Assembly (NCBI GenBank): GCA_038206725.1
Contig: JBBRAO010000006.1
Span: forward strand, 1-64,000
Source: JBAXXL01 sp038206725
GTDB taxonomy: Bacteria; Bacteroidota; Ignavibacteria; Kapaibacteriales; UBA2268
DNA length: 64,000 bases
Direction of reading: 5' to 3'
This document shows, in pieces, positions 32,015 to 40,875 of this stretch. How positions within the stretch are numbered: the stretch's first letter is position 1; each line of letters starts with the position of its first letter. The position numbers were made by a program, and so were the translations under genes. The notes under the pieces are model-generated. The model saw only the letters and a list, made by a program, of their open reading frames with translations. It made no database searches and was not told the DNA's origin.

Positions 32015-33088
32015 TCAATCGCCTAAACAAATACTTACACCGCGGGCGGCGTGAACTATATCAAATTCTAAATCAACATAATTGTATTTAGAGATGGCAT
32101 CTTTGATTAAAACAGATGTAATTCTATTATTTACTAACCCCACCATTTCACCGAATTGATTTCCCAAAACCATTTCAAATGCCTTAATTCCGAACTGCGT
32201 TGCCAAAATTCTATCCTGTGCAATAGGAATTCCGCCGCGTTGAAGGTGACCTAATACCGTAACTCTTGAATCGTGTTTCATTCCGGCGGCTTTAAGCTCG
32301 TTCAATAATCGGTATGCCGCACTCGGATTGTTAGTATTATTATAATGAAATTCCTGGTTAGCGGAGATAGCTCCTTCGGCAACGACAATAATGCAGAAAC
32401 CGTAGCCTTTCTTAAATCGGCTATCGATTTTTTTTATCACCGAATCAATTTTAAAATGTATTTCGGGTATCAAGCAAACTTCCGCTCCTCCGGCTATAGC
32501 TGAATAGAGCGCAATCCAACCGGCATTGCGTCCCATAACTTCCAAAATCATAACTCTATCGTGGCTTTCAGCCGTTGTTACAAGCTTGTCAAGAGCGTCT
32601 GTAGCTATTTGAACCGCAGTAGGGAACCCGAAGGTCATATCGGTGAAAGACAAATCGTGGTCAATTGTTTTCGGAACACCAATAACGTTCAAGCCTTTTT
32701 CGAATAGAGTCTGAGAAATCTTTTGTGAACCTTCGCCACCTATACTTATAACTGCATAGATGCCCAATTCTTTCAGAATGCCTAACATCTCGTCACTTCT
32801 ATCGCTATAGCTAACAGTTCCATCGGCTTGTGTCGTGGGCCAATTAAAAGGACCATCTTTGGTAGTGGTTTTAATAATGGTGCCACCCTTTTGGTGAATT
32901 CCGGCTGTGTTAATCGAATTCAAAGGAATGATTTCTTGAGGAACCTTCAAAACGCCGTCATAAGCCCTAACACTTCCAAAAATCTCATAGTCGGGTTCTT
33001 GAGCGGCACGCTTAACTGTACCACGAATTACAGCATTTAAACCCGGACAATCTCCGCCGCCGGTAACAACTAACACACGTTTTTTCAT
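32015..33088 (-). CDS. pfkA: 6-phosphofructokinase, mixed ATP/PPi-type motifs
   Basis: Glycolytic kinase making fructose 1,6-bisphosphate; 357 residues. TGGGDCPGLNAVIRG forms the N-terminal nucleotide loop. The phosphoryl-donor motif is GGEGS at 117-121, where ATP enzymes have GGDGS and PPi enzymes GGDDT. The catalytic stretch is VPKTIDHDL at 138-146; the Lys before TID is a PPi-type feature whereas ATP enzymes have Gly. MGRNAGWIAL and IPEIHF follow. The mixture fits the so-called group III enzymes, so donor use is uncertain. It lies 2 bp from the Wzz gene and is co-transcribed with smpB. Confidence 0.9.
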   Translation of the reverse strand: MKKRVLVVTGGGDCPGLNAVIRGTVKRAAQEPDYEIFGSVRAYDGVLKVPQEIIPLNSINTAGIHQKGGTIIKTTTKDGPFNWPTTQADGTVSYSDRSDEMLGILKELGIYAVISIGGEGSQKISQTLFEKGLNVIGVPKTIDHDLSFTDMTFGFPTAVQIATDALDKLVTTAESHDRVMILEVMGRNAGWIALYSAIAGGAEVCLIPEIHFKIDSVIKKIDSRFKKGYGFCIIVVAEGAISANQEFHYNNTNNPSAAYRLLNELKAAGMKHDSRVTVLGHLQRGGIPIAQDRILATQFGIKAFEMVLGNQFGEMVGLVNNRITSVLIKDAISKYNYVDLEFDIVHAARGVSICLGD

Positions 33089-33090
33089 TC

Positions 33091-34275
33091 TTATATTCCT
33101 AACTCTTTTTGACTAACAACAGCTCTGCCTTTTCTCCAAGTAGTAAAAACTACATATAACAAAGAAATAAAGAAACCGAAAATTAGTCCGCCGAGAAGCA
33201 TAAATTTCTTAACAGGGGCAGAAGATTTTAGCGGTTTTTCCGCTTTGTCCAATACTTCGACTACCGGTATATCGCGGCTTGCCTGAATGCCGTCTTGATG
33301 TCTTTGCATTTCTAAATATAAAATAACCTGCTCGATAACTTCTCTGTCACGGTATAAGATAGCATATCTACGAGCTAATTCAGGAATCTCTTTCAACGGT
33401 ATTGAAAATTTATCCCCTTTGGTTAATCCGCCGCTTTGGATATCTTTATATTGACTTAGAACAGCATTATATTTATTTCTTATTGCGCGTAATTGCGGTG
33501 AATTAGCGCTGAATTCCTGTTCGGCTACCATAAGTTCGAATTGTGCTTCACCGAGAACAGTTCCAGACCCAACCGCTTGTTGTAAGATAGCTTTTAATTG
33601 TTCGTCAATTTCAAATAAATTATTATTTTTCTGGTAGTTTTCTAAAACGATTGCTATAGAGTCTAACTTTGTGTTGTATTTTTTTATTTCACCTGAAATA
33701 TACTCTTCAGAGAATTTGGCTTTGCTCATAGATTGCTTACGAATGATAAAATCTAATCCTTCTACCGCATCGTTGGCTAAAATAGCTGTTAAACTTGCTA
33801 AAGAATCCTTTTGGTTTTTCGATGAGAAATACCCTGTTTTCCAAGCAAATTCCAAATAGATAAAACCATCTTTCGTATTATCAACATTAAATGATTTTTG
33901 AATTGAGGTTATTAAATCGGAACGATTGGCGGTTCTAAAGAATACGTTATTAGTCAAATCATTTTTATCTATAATGTATTGAACTACTGACCGGCTTCTT
34001 AAAATACCAATGAATGTAGGATTTCCACCGGATTTTCCCATACCGCCTAACATCCCCACCGAAGAAGGCATATCTTTAAGTAATGAGGACAAGCCACCTA
34101 ATGATGATTCCTGTTTCGGAGGCATAATTACGGTTTGGACACTATAAGTGTATGGCATAATGAACGAAAAGCCTATCAGAACGATTGTAAAGGCGAGCGT
34201 AATTATTATTATGTATTTTTTATTATTATTAATTAACTTAAATAGTTGATTAATTGAAATTTCTTGCTTTTCCAT
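33091..34275 (-). CDS. Wzz-family polysaccharide chain-length / export protein
   Basis: A 394-residue inner-membrane protein with one helix near residues 18-40 and another at 358-380, and a long periplasmic coiled-coil-rich middle. YSVQTVIMPPKQ and the late P-rich EKPLKSSAPVKK motif before the second helix are typical of polysaccharide co-polymerases. It lacks the cytoplasmic tyrosine kinase domain. It sits between the Wza-like gene upstream and the kinase gene downstream, forming an export pair. A second copy of this family is at 51946. Confidence 0.87.
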   Translation of the reverse strand: MEKQEISINQLFKLINNNKKYIIIITLAFTIVLIGFSFIMPYTYSVQTVIMPPKQESSLGGLSSLLKDMPSSVGMLGGMGKSGGNPTFIGILRSRSVVQYIIDKNDLTNNVFFRTANRSDLITSIQKSFNVDNTKDGFIYLEFAWKTGYFSSKNQKDSLASLTAILANDAVEGLDFIIRKQSMSKAKFSEEYISGEIKKYNTKLDSIAIVLENYQKNNNLFEIDEQLKAILQQAVGSGTVLGEAQFELMVAEQEFSANSPQLRAIRNKYNAVLSQYKDIQSGGLTKGDKFSIPLKEIPELARRYAILYRDREVIEQVILYLEMQRHQDGIQASRDIPVVEVLDKAEKPLKSSAPVKKFMLLGGLIFGFFISLLYVVFTTWRKGRAVVSQKELGI

Positions 34276-34331
34276 ACATTTCCGTTATTAAATAAGACGA
34301 TTATTACTTAGATTAGACATCAATTTACCTA

Positions 34332-35963
34332 CTATTTAGTTAGGGCGATGATAACACCGGCAAACGTTGCGAATTGTGCTAAAATAGTTACCCAAGTTGT
34401 AACACCTTCTATTAAGTCAACTTCTGTTTTTGGTGGTACCAATATTACGTCACCGGGTTCTAAATTATAACCCGTTCCTTTAGCGAGAAACATCTCGCCT
34501 CTTTGTTTTCTAACTAAAGTTTCTCTTTCATCCGCTCTATATCCATAGCCGCCGGCAATATTGATATAATCCAAATATGTCATACCCGGGCTGAAATTTA
34601 CATTTCCCGGTTTATTTACTCTACCTTGTATATTAATGTAATTGATTTTCTGAGGAACAACTATCGAATCTTTATTCATTAGATATATATTATCTTCTGA
34701 TTGATAATTCGAAATAGCTTCATCGAAATCAATCGACATAATACCACGACGCTCGTTTATACGTGCATCGTAATATCGTTGTTCATAGCGTGATCGTTCA
34801 GACTGTGGAATTTTTCTCAAACGATCCAATTCCAAATCAATTTTGTCTTTATCGTTCTGTCTAATTAACTCTGACGAAAAACCCGAAGCATCTTGAGTAA
34901 GTCCACCGGCTCTTTTGATCACATCGGCAAATCTGTCTTTATTTTCTTCTATAGCATACTTGCCCGGATAGCGTACTTCACCGGTTATAATTACATAGTC
35001 CATTCGATTCCAATCAGGAATAGAGCGTACAAATAATCTATCACCCGTTTTTAAACGGAAGTCACCGGGCATTTTTTTGGCGGAAAAGCTGTTTATGCCA
35101 TTCCATTCCGATAAATTTAGATAGTTTCTCTTGATTAGAAAATTTGATGCGTCAAACCTTGCGAACTCCACAGAATCCAAAAAAGCCGATTTTGTGAAAC
35201 ACTGAGCCATTCTAACCAGGGTTGATAATGAATCGCCTGCTTTATACTCAAATTCAGCGGGTGAACTTACATCGCCATAGATTTTTATAGCGTCTTTTTC
35301 ATTCGATGGTGGGATGGTAATAACGTCTCCACCGGTCAAATAAGGATTATATCCCGTTTCACCAAGCATATAATATCGAATCAGATCGACATCTATAACT
35401 GTGTCACGTGTATTAGTTTTTCTTCTAATGCTAATATTACGAAAGGACGCATCATAAGTCAATCCACCTGCTCTTTCGATTGCATCGGAGACTCTATCTG
35501 TAGCGGAAGCTGTTACACTGATTGGTTTAGAAATAGAACCGCTGACTGTAACTTTGAATTTTCTAATTTCGTCCAGCAAAACAAAAATATTATCCGTTTT
35601 AAAGTACTTTTTGATTTGTTGAAGTATTAATTCTTTAGCTTGAGCCAGGGTTTTTCCTTTCACATCAACAGCCCCCGCTTCTTGGAGCATTATCCAACCT
35701 TCGGGTGAAACTTTTGCAGGATAATCTAATGTTTTAGCTAATAAAACTGAGATTATGAACTTATCCTCAGGACCAACTATGTACAAATTCGGATCAATTT
35801 CTCGTTCTATAATACCAATTGATTCAGCGGATACCTTTTTAGCATTATCAAATGCAAATGTATCTAACTTGTATTTTTGAGCACGAGATAGATACTCATA
35901 GTCTATTTGTGCCGACAAACCTGTCGCTGAGATTAGCAACAGGAAAAGAATTAATCTTTTCAT
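34332..35963 (-). CDS. Wza-like outer-membrane polysaccharide export protein
   Basis: A 543-residue exported protein; signal peptide MKRLILFLLLISATGLSA before Gln. An N-terminal polysaccharide export domain (LYIVGPEDKFIISVLLAKTLDYPAKV region) is followed by several SLBB-type domains (KVTVSGSISKPISVTASA, AIKIYGDVSSPAEFEYKAGD, VIITGEVRYPGKYAIEE, INIQGRVNKPGNVNFSPGMT) and a C-terminal hydrophobic segment. The frame extends to GTG at 35969, but ATG at 35963 follows an AGGTG Shine-Dalgarno. Unlike Wza it has no lipobox. It should form the outer-membrane exit for the polymer, with Wzz as the inner partner. Confidence 0.9.
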   Translation of the reverse strand: MKRLILFLLLISATGLSAQIDYEYLSRAQKYKLDTFAFDNAKKVSAESIGIIEREIDPNLYIVGPEDKFIISVLLAKTLDYPAKVSPEGWIMLQEAGAVDVKGKTLAQAKELILQQIKKYFKTDNIFVLLDEIRKFKVTVSGSISKPISVTASATDRVSDAIERAGGLTYDASFRNISIRRKTNTRDTVIDVDLIRYYMLGETGYNPYLTGGDVITIPPSNEKDAIKIYGDVSSPAEFEYKAGDSLSTLVRMAQCFTKSAFLDSVEFARFDASNFLIKRNYLNLSEWNGINSFSAKKMPGDFRLKTGDRLFVRSIPDWNRMDYVIITGEVRYPGKYAIEENKDRFADVIKRAGGLTQDASGFSSELIRQNDKDKIDLELDRLRKIPQSERSRYEQRYYDARINERRGIMSIDFDEAISNYQSEDNIYLMNKDSIVVPQKINYINIQGRVNKPGNVNFSPGMTYLDYINIAGGYGYRADERETLVRKQRGEMFLAKGTGYNLEPGDVILVPPKTEVDLIEGVTTWVTILAQFATFAGVIIALTK

Positions 35964-36100
35964 ATTCACCTGATAAATTTAATAAATACCTTTAAATCGA
36001 TTAAAGAGTATTAATATTTCATAAAGCTTCCACAATTTTTGTATTGAGAATCTAGTAAATCCTATAAATAGTAATTTTGCAATTAGCATGTTTATTAAAA

Positions 36101-36127
36101 ATTATAAGCACATTAAGTGCTTATAAT
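36101..36127 (-). terminator. Intrinsic terminator after the STAS gene
   Basis: A perfect 11-bp stem ATTATAAGCAC/GTGCTTATAAT with a 5-nt loop is followed on the minus strand by ATTTTTAATA. It divides the long upstream operon from the Wza operon. Confidence 0.75.
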
Positions 36128-36157
36128 AATAATTAACAAATATTATTTTAATTAAAA

Positions 36158-36487
36158 CTATGACGCTACTGCTTGATCCAGCGTATCAAAAATACTAAAT
36201 ATCGTATTAAAACCTGATATTTCGAATACTTCAGTAATTTCGTCATTCATATTGCATACTCTAAGTTTACCACCTAAAGCTTTGATTTTCTTTAATGTTG
36301 CCAGGACAACTCTTAAACCCAAACTGCTTATAAACGTTAGATTCGAAAAATCCAATACTACGTTTTTGTCACCACGATTTATCAAATCGTATATCTGTAC
36401 TTCGACTTCGTCAGCTGTAACTGCGTCTAATCTACCGTCGAATTCAATTACCAAATAATCTTCAAGAGTTTTTGTTTGTAAATTCAT
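36158..36487 (-). CDS. STAS-domain anti-sigma factor antagonist
   Basis: A 109-residue single STAS domain (SpoIIAA/RsbV type). The key phosphorylation segment reads LDFSNLTFISSLGLRVVL; Ser54-Ser55 is where the anti-sigma kinase would phosphorylate. In the unphosphorylated form it would bind and neutralise the kinase, freeing its target. The anti-sigma kinase gene is immediately upstream (18 bp). A GAAGG Shine-Dalgarno precedes the ATG. It is the last gene of its operon before the hairpin at 36101. Confidence 0.92.
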   Translation of the reverse strand: MNLQTKTLEDYLVIEFDGRLDAVTADEVEVQIYDLINRGDKNVVLDFSNLTFISSLGLRVVLATLKKIKALGGKLRVCNMNDEITEVFEISGFNTIFSIFDTLDQAVAS

Positions 36488-36505
36488 TCCATTACCTTCG
36501 AATAA

Positions 36506-36919
36506 TTACATTTTAATATTATACAACATATTTAAATTGTTTTTATTGTTATTTCTTATATAATTTATATTGTGCGTAAGTTGTGTTATAAAGAGAATAC
36601 CCAACCCGCCTATTTCTGTTTCTTCTAAACTTTTTCCTACTTCGGCAGTTTTAAAACCGGTAGGGTCAAATTGTCTTCCGTCGTCCATAACGGTTATATC
36701 AATAATACCATTCTCGCTTTTCAATATTACTTCTATTTCGTGAACCGCTTCATCTTCATAAGCGTAAGAAATAATATTTACTATGTGCTCCTCTAAAATC
36801 AAATTTAAATTAAAAACATTGCTGTTTGATATTCGGGCATCAGCGACAAATTCATTTATGAAATTCGTTAATTTCTTTAGTTCATTTAAATCGTTTTTTA
36901 GTTTTATTACTTGCGTCAT
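36506..36919 (-). CDS. Anti-sigma regulatory Ser/Thr kinase (RsbW/SpoIIAB-like)
   Basis: A 137-residue GHKL-fold kinase. Visible N-box is NLILEEHIVNIISYAYED, followed by VMDDGRQFDPTGF (G1-type DDGRQFDP) and GGLGILFITQL (G2). These match RsbW-type proteins with shortened ATP lids. It would phosphorylate the STAS antagonist and hold a sigma factor or other effector. No sigma factor or PP2C phosphatase gene is adjacent, so the output partner is elsewhere. It belongs to the operon with the STAS gene. Confidence 0.9.
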   Translation of the reverse strand: MTQVIKLKNDLNELKKLTNFINEFVADARISNSNVFNLNLILEEHIVNIISYAYEDEAVHEIEVILKSENGIIDITVMDDGRQFDPTGFKTAEVGKSLEETEIGGLGILFITQLTHNINYIRNNNKNNLNMLYNIKM

Positions 36920-36972
36920 AATGCAAAATTAACAATTAAAATAAAAACCAAAAAGTTTCCGTCATCATTTTA

Positions 36973-37317
36973 TTAGATTTTAGAGCTAAACTTGTCGGTT
37001 TCATTTGCAAAAAGGAAATTAAAAGATGTCAAAGATCCATAACAGCGTGTTATATAGCTTTGAAATTTAATTCTTTCACCTTCCGATAAATCTTCCGATG
37101 AATTTATTTGTTGTTCCAATACTCTGATGTTGTTTCTTACCATCACAATTTTATGCATCAAAGTTTCTATTGGAATTTCGTGTGCTTTCAAATCCGGGTG
37201 TTCGGGAATAATTTGAATTATCCCGTTTTGCCATTTAGGAGCTAAATCAGCATTATGCATCGCGTCCATTTCGCGAACAATTTGTTTAGCTAATACTTTT
37301 AATTCTACAGCATCCAA
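36973..37317 (-). CDS. Conserved-looking small protein of unknown function
   Basis: A 114-residue helical protein with no signal peptide. It begins with TTG at 37317 (the alternative is an ATG 16 codons later, at 37269). The middle reads PKWQNGIIQIIPEHPDLKAH, then a long helix of charged residues. Its start is 3 bp after the stop of the M29-like gene and it precedes the anti-sigma kinase gene, so it is co-expressed with both. I do not recognise the family; its place suggests involvement with the regulatory pair. Confidence 0.72.
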   Translation of the reverse strand: MDAVELKVLAKQIVREMDAMHNADLAPKWQNGIIQIIPEHPDLKAHEIPIETLMHKIVMVRNNIRVLEQQINSSEDLSEGERIKFQSYITRCYGSLTSFNFLFANETDKFSSKI

Positions 37318-37320
37318 CTT

Positions 37321-38304
37321 CTATACACCATCTTTTTTTGGTACTACATAATTACCTTTAACCATTATCTCCTTGCCATCAAATTTTATGGTTGGTTTGG
37401 TTATAACGCAGTCGAGGTGTATAGGTGGTGTCAAAGTTCCACCAAACGAGAAATTATTACCGAATGCGAAATGACAAGTACCCAATACTTTTTCGTCTTC
37501 ACCGATATATCCGCCAATTTCAGCTTTGTAATTAGTCCCAATACCGAATTCAGCTAAAGTTTTGGCATCTTCGCCTTCGTATTTGTCCAATAGTTTTACC
37601 AATGCTTTGGTTTTAAGGCCTTTGCCATTAATACTCTGGATTTTTCCTTTCGATACTTCTATAGTTATAGGATTTTCCAACAAGCCTATTTCAGCAATGG
37701 TGGCGTCTATAACTAAAATACCTTCTGTAAGGTCTTCGATAGGCGCAATATATACTTCGCCGGACGGTAAATTGCCCCACGCACCTAAAAGGTTTAAAAC
37801 GCCGGTACTAACAATAGGACTGCGTTCTTTTACATATAGCTTTATGTCGGTACCCAAATCTGTTGTTACGTGCACTTCATTAACATCAGTGTAACTTGTG
37901 GCTAATTCATTACTGATCGCTACTACTTGGTCTATTTCGGCACCCATAATCCTGATAAAAGAATCTTCTTCCATCATTGGAATTGATGCAACACGAACTC
38001 CGCCTTTTGTAGCTTGGTGTCGTGGACCTGTGTGAATAATCGACTTTGTGGTTGCCGCCGCAACTACGTCAACGCTTCGCATAATATCTATCAGTTGATT
38101 AGGAGGTTCGTCGCCATTAATTTCTAAAACAGGCATATACATCAGAAATGCTGTTTTTGTAACTTTCTGTGCGGCTTCATAAAGAGCTTCGCCGATTTTA
38201 TTCATTTTTTCATCGGTAATGACCATAAAGGTTTCTTCGCTCGTCAAACCCATATAATCAACTACCGCGGTAGTTGCCGCTTTTTTTAATTTTACAGAAA
38301 TCAT
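37321..38304 (-). CDS. M29 aminopeptidase-like family protein
   Basis: A 327-residue protein related to thermophilic aminopeptidase T (peptidase M29) and the NicX-type group. Supporting segments are GGEVYIAP-like LPSGEVYIAPIEDLTEG, EFGIGTNYKAEIGGYIGEDEK and GTCHFAFGNNFSFGGTLTPPIHLDCV, which carry the Glu/His/Asp residues of the dinuclear metal site. It is shorter than classical M29 members (about 400 residues), so an aminopeptidase activity is likely but not assured. It is part of the dut/chemoreceptor operon. Confidence 0.85.
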   Translation of the reverse strand: MISVKLKKAATTAVVDYMGLTSEETFMVITDEKMNKIGEALYEAAQKVTKTAFLMYMPVLEINGDEPPNQLIDIMRSVDVVAAATTKSIIHTGPRHQATKGGVRVASIPMMEEDSFIRIMGAEIDQVVAISNELATSYTDVNEVHVTTDLGTDIKLYVKERSPIVSTGVLNLLGAWGNLPSGEVYIAPIEDLTEGILVIDATIAEIGLLENPITIEVSKGKIQSINGKGLKTKALVKLLDKYEGEDAKTLAEFGIGTNYKAEIGGYIGEDEKVLGTCHFAFGNNFSFGGTLTPPIHLDCVITKPTIKFDGKEIMVKGNYVVPKKDGV

Positions 38305-38320
38305 TCTATCTCCGCTTGTA

Positions 38321-38800
38321 TTATATTTTTTTTAATAATTTGCCTATACCCGTCGAGCCAAAACCGCCTTCGCCTCTTTGGGTCTTATCTAATTCAGTTG
38401 TTTCGTACCAATCTATTTTTTCGTATTTTGCTATTACTAATTGGGCTATTCTGTCGCCGCGTTTGATAACATAAGGTTCATCGCCAAAGTTTGACAGTAT
38501 TACTTTTATTTCCCCACGATAATCGCTATCAACAGTACCTGGTGCGTTCAGAGTAAAAACTCCGTGCTTTGCTGCCATTCCACTGCGGGAACGAACCTGA
38601 CACTCATATCCATTAGGTAGAGCAATTGCTAAGCCAGTTGATACAAGAACAGTATTATGTGGTGTCAATATTATATCTTCGTTAATTGCGGCGTAAACGT
38701 CCATTCCGGCCGAACCTTCAGAAGCATAGTGAGGCAACGGTAAATCATTGAACTTATCGTCTAATCGTGCAATCTGTACTGTTTGTGGCATATTATACAT
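38321..38800 (-). CDS. dut: dUTP diphosphatase
   Basis: Hydrolyses dUTP to dUMP and pyrophosphate, keeping uracil out of DNA and supplying thymidylate synthesis. Trimeric dUTPase motifs are visible: GSAGMDVYA (I), RSRSGMAAKHG (II), NAPGTVDSDYRGEIKV (III), RGDRIAQLV (IV) and the P-loop-like RGEGGFGSTG (V) near the C-terminus. 159 residues; the internal ATG at 38791 (MPQTVQIARL) is an equally plausible start. It lies within the operon downstream of the chemoreceptor-like gene. Confidence 0.96.
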   Translation of the reverse strand: MYNMPQTVQIARLDDKFNDLPLPHYASEGSAGMDVYAAINEDIILTPHNTVLVSTGLAIALPNGYECQVRSRSGMAAKHGVFTLNAPGTVDSDYRGEIKVILSNFGDEPYVIKRGDRIAQLVIAKYEKIDWYETTELDKTQRGEGGFGSTGIGKLLKKI

Positions 38801-38814
38801 TATCTAAATAATTA

Positions 38815-40875
38815 TTATAGTAAACACTTATCAGTTGAAAAATTCGCAAGCGAATTCTGCATATTTTTTACTGAAGAGTTTGTTTTTTCTATTTGGTGCT
38901 CAAAATCAAGCATTGATTTTTGAATATTTTCAGAGCAATCTCTTATTGACTTAATTAGAGATGATATATTGTAAATTCCTTCGCTTTGTATGAGCATAGA
39001 ATCTTTGAATACGACAAAATGCTCGACCAAATCCTGAGCCTTAGTTATTATATTGTTTAAATTTAGAGAAACAGCGTTAATCGTAGCCGAAGTATGGGTA
39101 ATCAATTCTAAATAATTTATAACCGATACAATAATCGTTCGAATAGTATCATCTATATTGGCTATTTTAACCTCTATATTGCCTGCCGAATTTGCTGTTT
39201 CCAGCGCTAATTCATTAATTTTTTCGGCAACAATTTTAAAACCGCCGATATTTTCATTTAAACCTTTTTCCAGCAAAATGGCGCTTGTTTTTTCGGCTTC
39301 TATTTCTACATTTATAGAAAGCATATTTGTTCTGTGTGCGATATTATTAATTTCGGTAATAACATCGCTGATTCCTTCAGTTTCGCTGTGCATCTTTTCT
39401 AATACTGAGCTCAGTTGTTGTGAATCATCATTTATTTTCCGAAGGTGTTGCTCCATTTCCAACAAGCTTGTTTTACCGCTTTCGGCATCAAGATTCACAT
39501 TATTGGCGATATCGGAAATCAAAACCAGATTACTATTCAAGTTTTTAATACCTACAACCATATCGTCAATAGTTGCTCCGGTGTTTACTAAATTCGATGA
39601 TTGTTGAACGAGCACTTTTTGAACTTCGTTTGCGCCCGATGCTAAGTTATCGGCTGAGAAATTGACTTGTGTTCCGGCTTTTTGCGATTGGAGTACTAAA
39701 TTTTCAAGATTTAAAAGCATAGAATTCATATTTAAAACCAAATGCAGCATTTCGTTTTTAATATGCTTATCTTTTATTCCCTGGTCGGTAACTTTAAAAT
39801 CGGCTAGTAATATCTGTGCTATTGCCATACCTTCCGATATAGCTCCACCGGCTACTTTGGCATTTATCTTATCTATTGCATCAATTTTTCGAGCTAATGA
39901 TTTGATGATTGAATAAACAATAATCAATAAAAGTACAACTGTGATCAGGTATATTAAATCATTTAGTCGCAAGTTATTTATTCCCGACAAGAATGTTTCT
40001 TTTGGGATAAAAACAGCAATTTTCCAATTATTAAATCCAGCCGGATTAAAAAAGAGGAATCCCTTTTGGGAAGTGTTTTTTAAGGTATATTGAGAATTGG
40101 AATTTTTTAAATTATCAACTAAGGGCAAACGATTATCGCCGGTATCGAAGAAATCACTCAAGTTATTGTTTTCACCTTTTTCATCGAAAGGATATATGAG
40201 TTTTCCCTTATCATTGGTAATGAATAGTCGGCTTCCTTCGATTTTGTTTATTTCTTTATATATTCGGTCAATCCATTTTAAATTGATATCGTTTGTATAA
40301 ACGCCCATTAATTTATTATCTTTTGAAAAAACAGGGGTGGAATATGTAATCATATAAACATTGCCACCGCCTTCATCGAAGTAAGGATTTGTCCAAAAAG
40401 GTTTTTTTGATTCCGCCGCTGTTTTATACCAATCCCAATCAATATAATTATAATTAGCATCAGCAAGATTAGTATATTTCAATCCATTTTGACTTTTATA
40501 ATAATATGGGCATTTTAAGTTTAACAAATCGGTGTATTTTGGATTAAAACCAAAAGCAGTTCCAAAAACATCGGAGTTGTTTGCAAGATACAACTTTAAT
40601 ATATTTTCAACTTCCTTTAATGTGAACTCTTTATTATGGAAGCAAATTTCAAGCGCCGATGAAGATTTCTCCACATTTGAAAATATTCTTCGAAATTCGG
40701 ATGCGATTGATTGAGAGTAGAACTCAGAGTTTTTCTTTGATGATTCAAAATAGGCACTTTTCGAATCTAAGGAATTAAAAAATAGTACTAAAATACTGCT
40801 TACCGAAAGCAAAACTACAAAAACAAGCATAATTATGCTCGTCAACGATTTTCTGCTTGTGTTTAGGAGTTTCAT
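38815..40875 (-). CDS. Diverged methyl-accepting chemotaxis-type sensor
   Basis: A 686-residue membrane sensor. The first helix is near residues 13-32, a periplasmic Cache-type domain follows (WDWYKTAAESKKPFW and MITYSTPVFSKDNKLMGVYT), a second helix is at about 310-330, and a long coiled coil ends the protein. The signalling tip reads INNIAHRTNMLSINVEIEAEKT, then about nine extra residues (SAILLEKGL), then GGFKIVAEKINELA. It therefore keeps the MCP hairpin but with an insertion at the usual AGE-GF turn and changes from LNAAIEAA. No cheW or cheA gene is nearby. It might signal to the STAS/anti-sigma pair downstream. Confidence 0.86.
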   Translation of the reverse strand: MKLLNTSRKSLTSIIMLVFVVLLSVSSILVLFFNSLDSKSAYFESSKKNSEFYSQSIASEFRRIFSNVEKSSSALEICFHNKEFTLKEVENILKLYLANNSDVFGTAFGFNPKYTDLLNLKCPYYYKSQNGLKYTNLADANYNYIDWDWYKTAAESKKPFWTNPYFDEGGGNVYMITYSTPVFSKDNKLMGVYTNDINLKWIDRIYKEINKIEGSRLFITNDKGKLIYPFDEKGENNNLSDFFDTGDNRLPLVDNLKNSNSQYTLKNTSQKGFLFFNPAGFNNWKIAVFIPKETFLSGINNLRLNDLIYLITVVLLLIIVYSIIKSLARKIDAIDKINAKVAGGAISEGMAIAQILLADFKVTDQGIKDKHIKNEMLHLVLNMNSMLLNLENLVLQSQKAGTQVNFSADNLASGANEVQKVLVQQSSNLVNTGATIDDMVVGIKNLNSNLVLISDIANNVNLDAESGKTSLLEMEQHLRKINDDSQQLSSVLEKMHSETEGISDVITEINNIAHRTNMLSINVEIEAEKTSAILLEKGLNENIGGFKIVAEKINELALETANSAGNIEVKIANIDDTIRTIIVSVINYLELITHTSATINAVSLNLNNIITKAQDLVEHFVVFKDSMLIQSEGIYNISSLIKSIRDCSENIQKSMLDFEHQIEKTNSSVKNMQNSLANFSTDKCLL

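Noticed and set aside
39158..39607. 149-codon plus-strand frame opposite the chemoreceptor gene
   Set aside because: Antisense to a strongly supported coiled-coil coding region; Ser/Phe-rich composition is that of a mirror frame.
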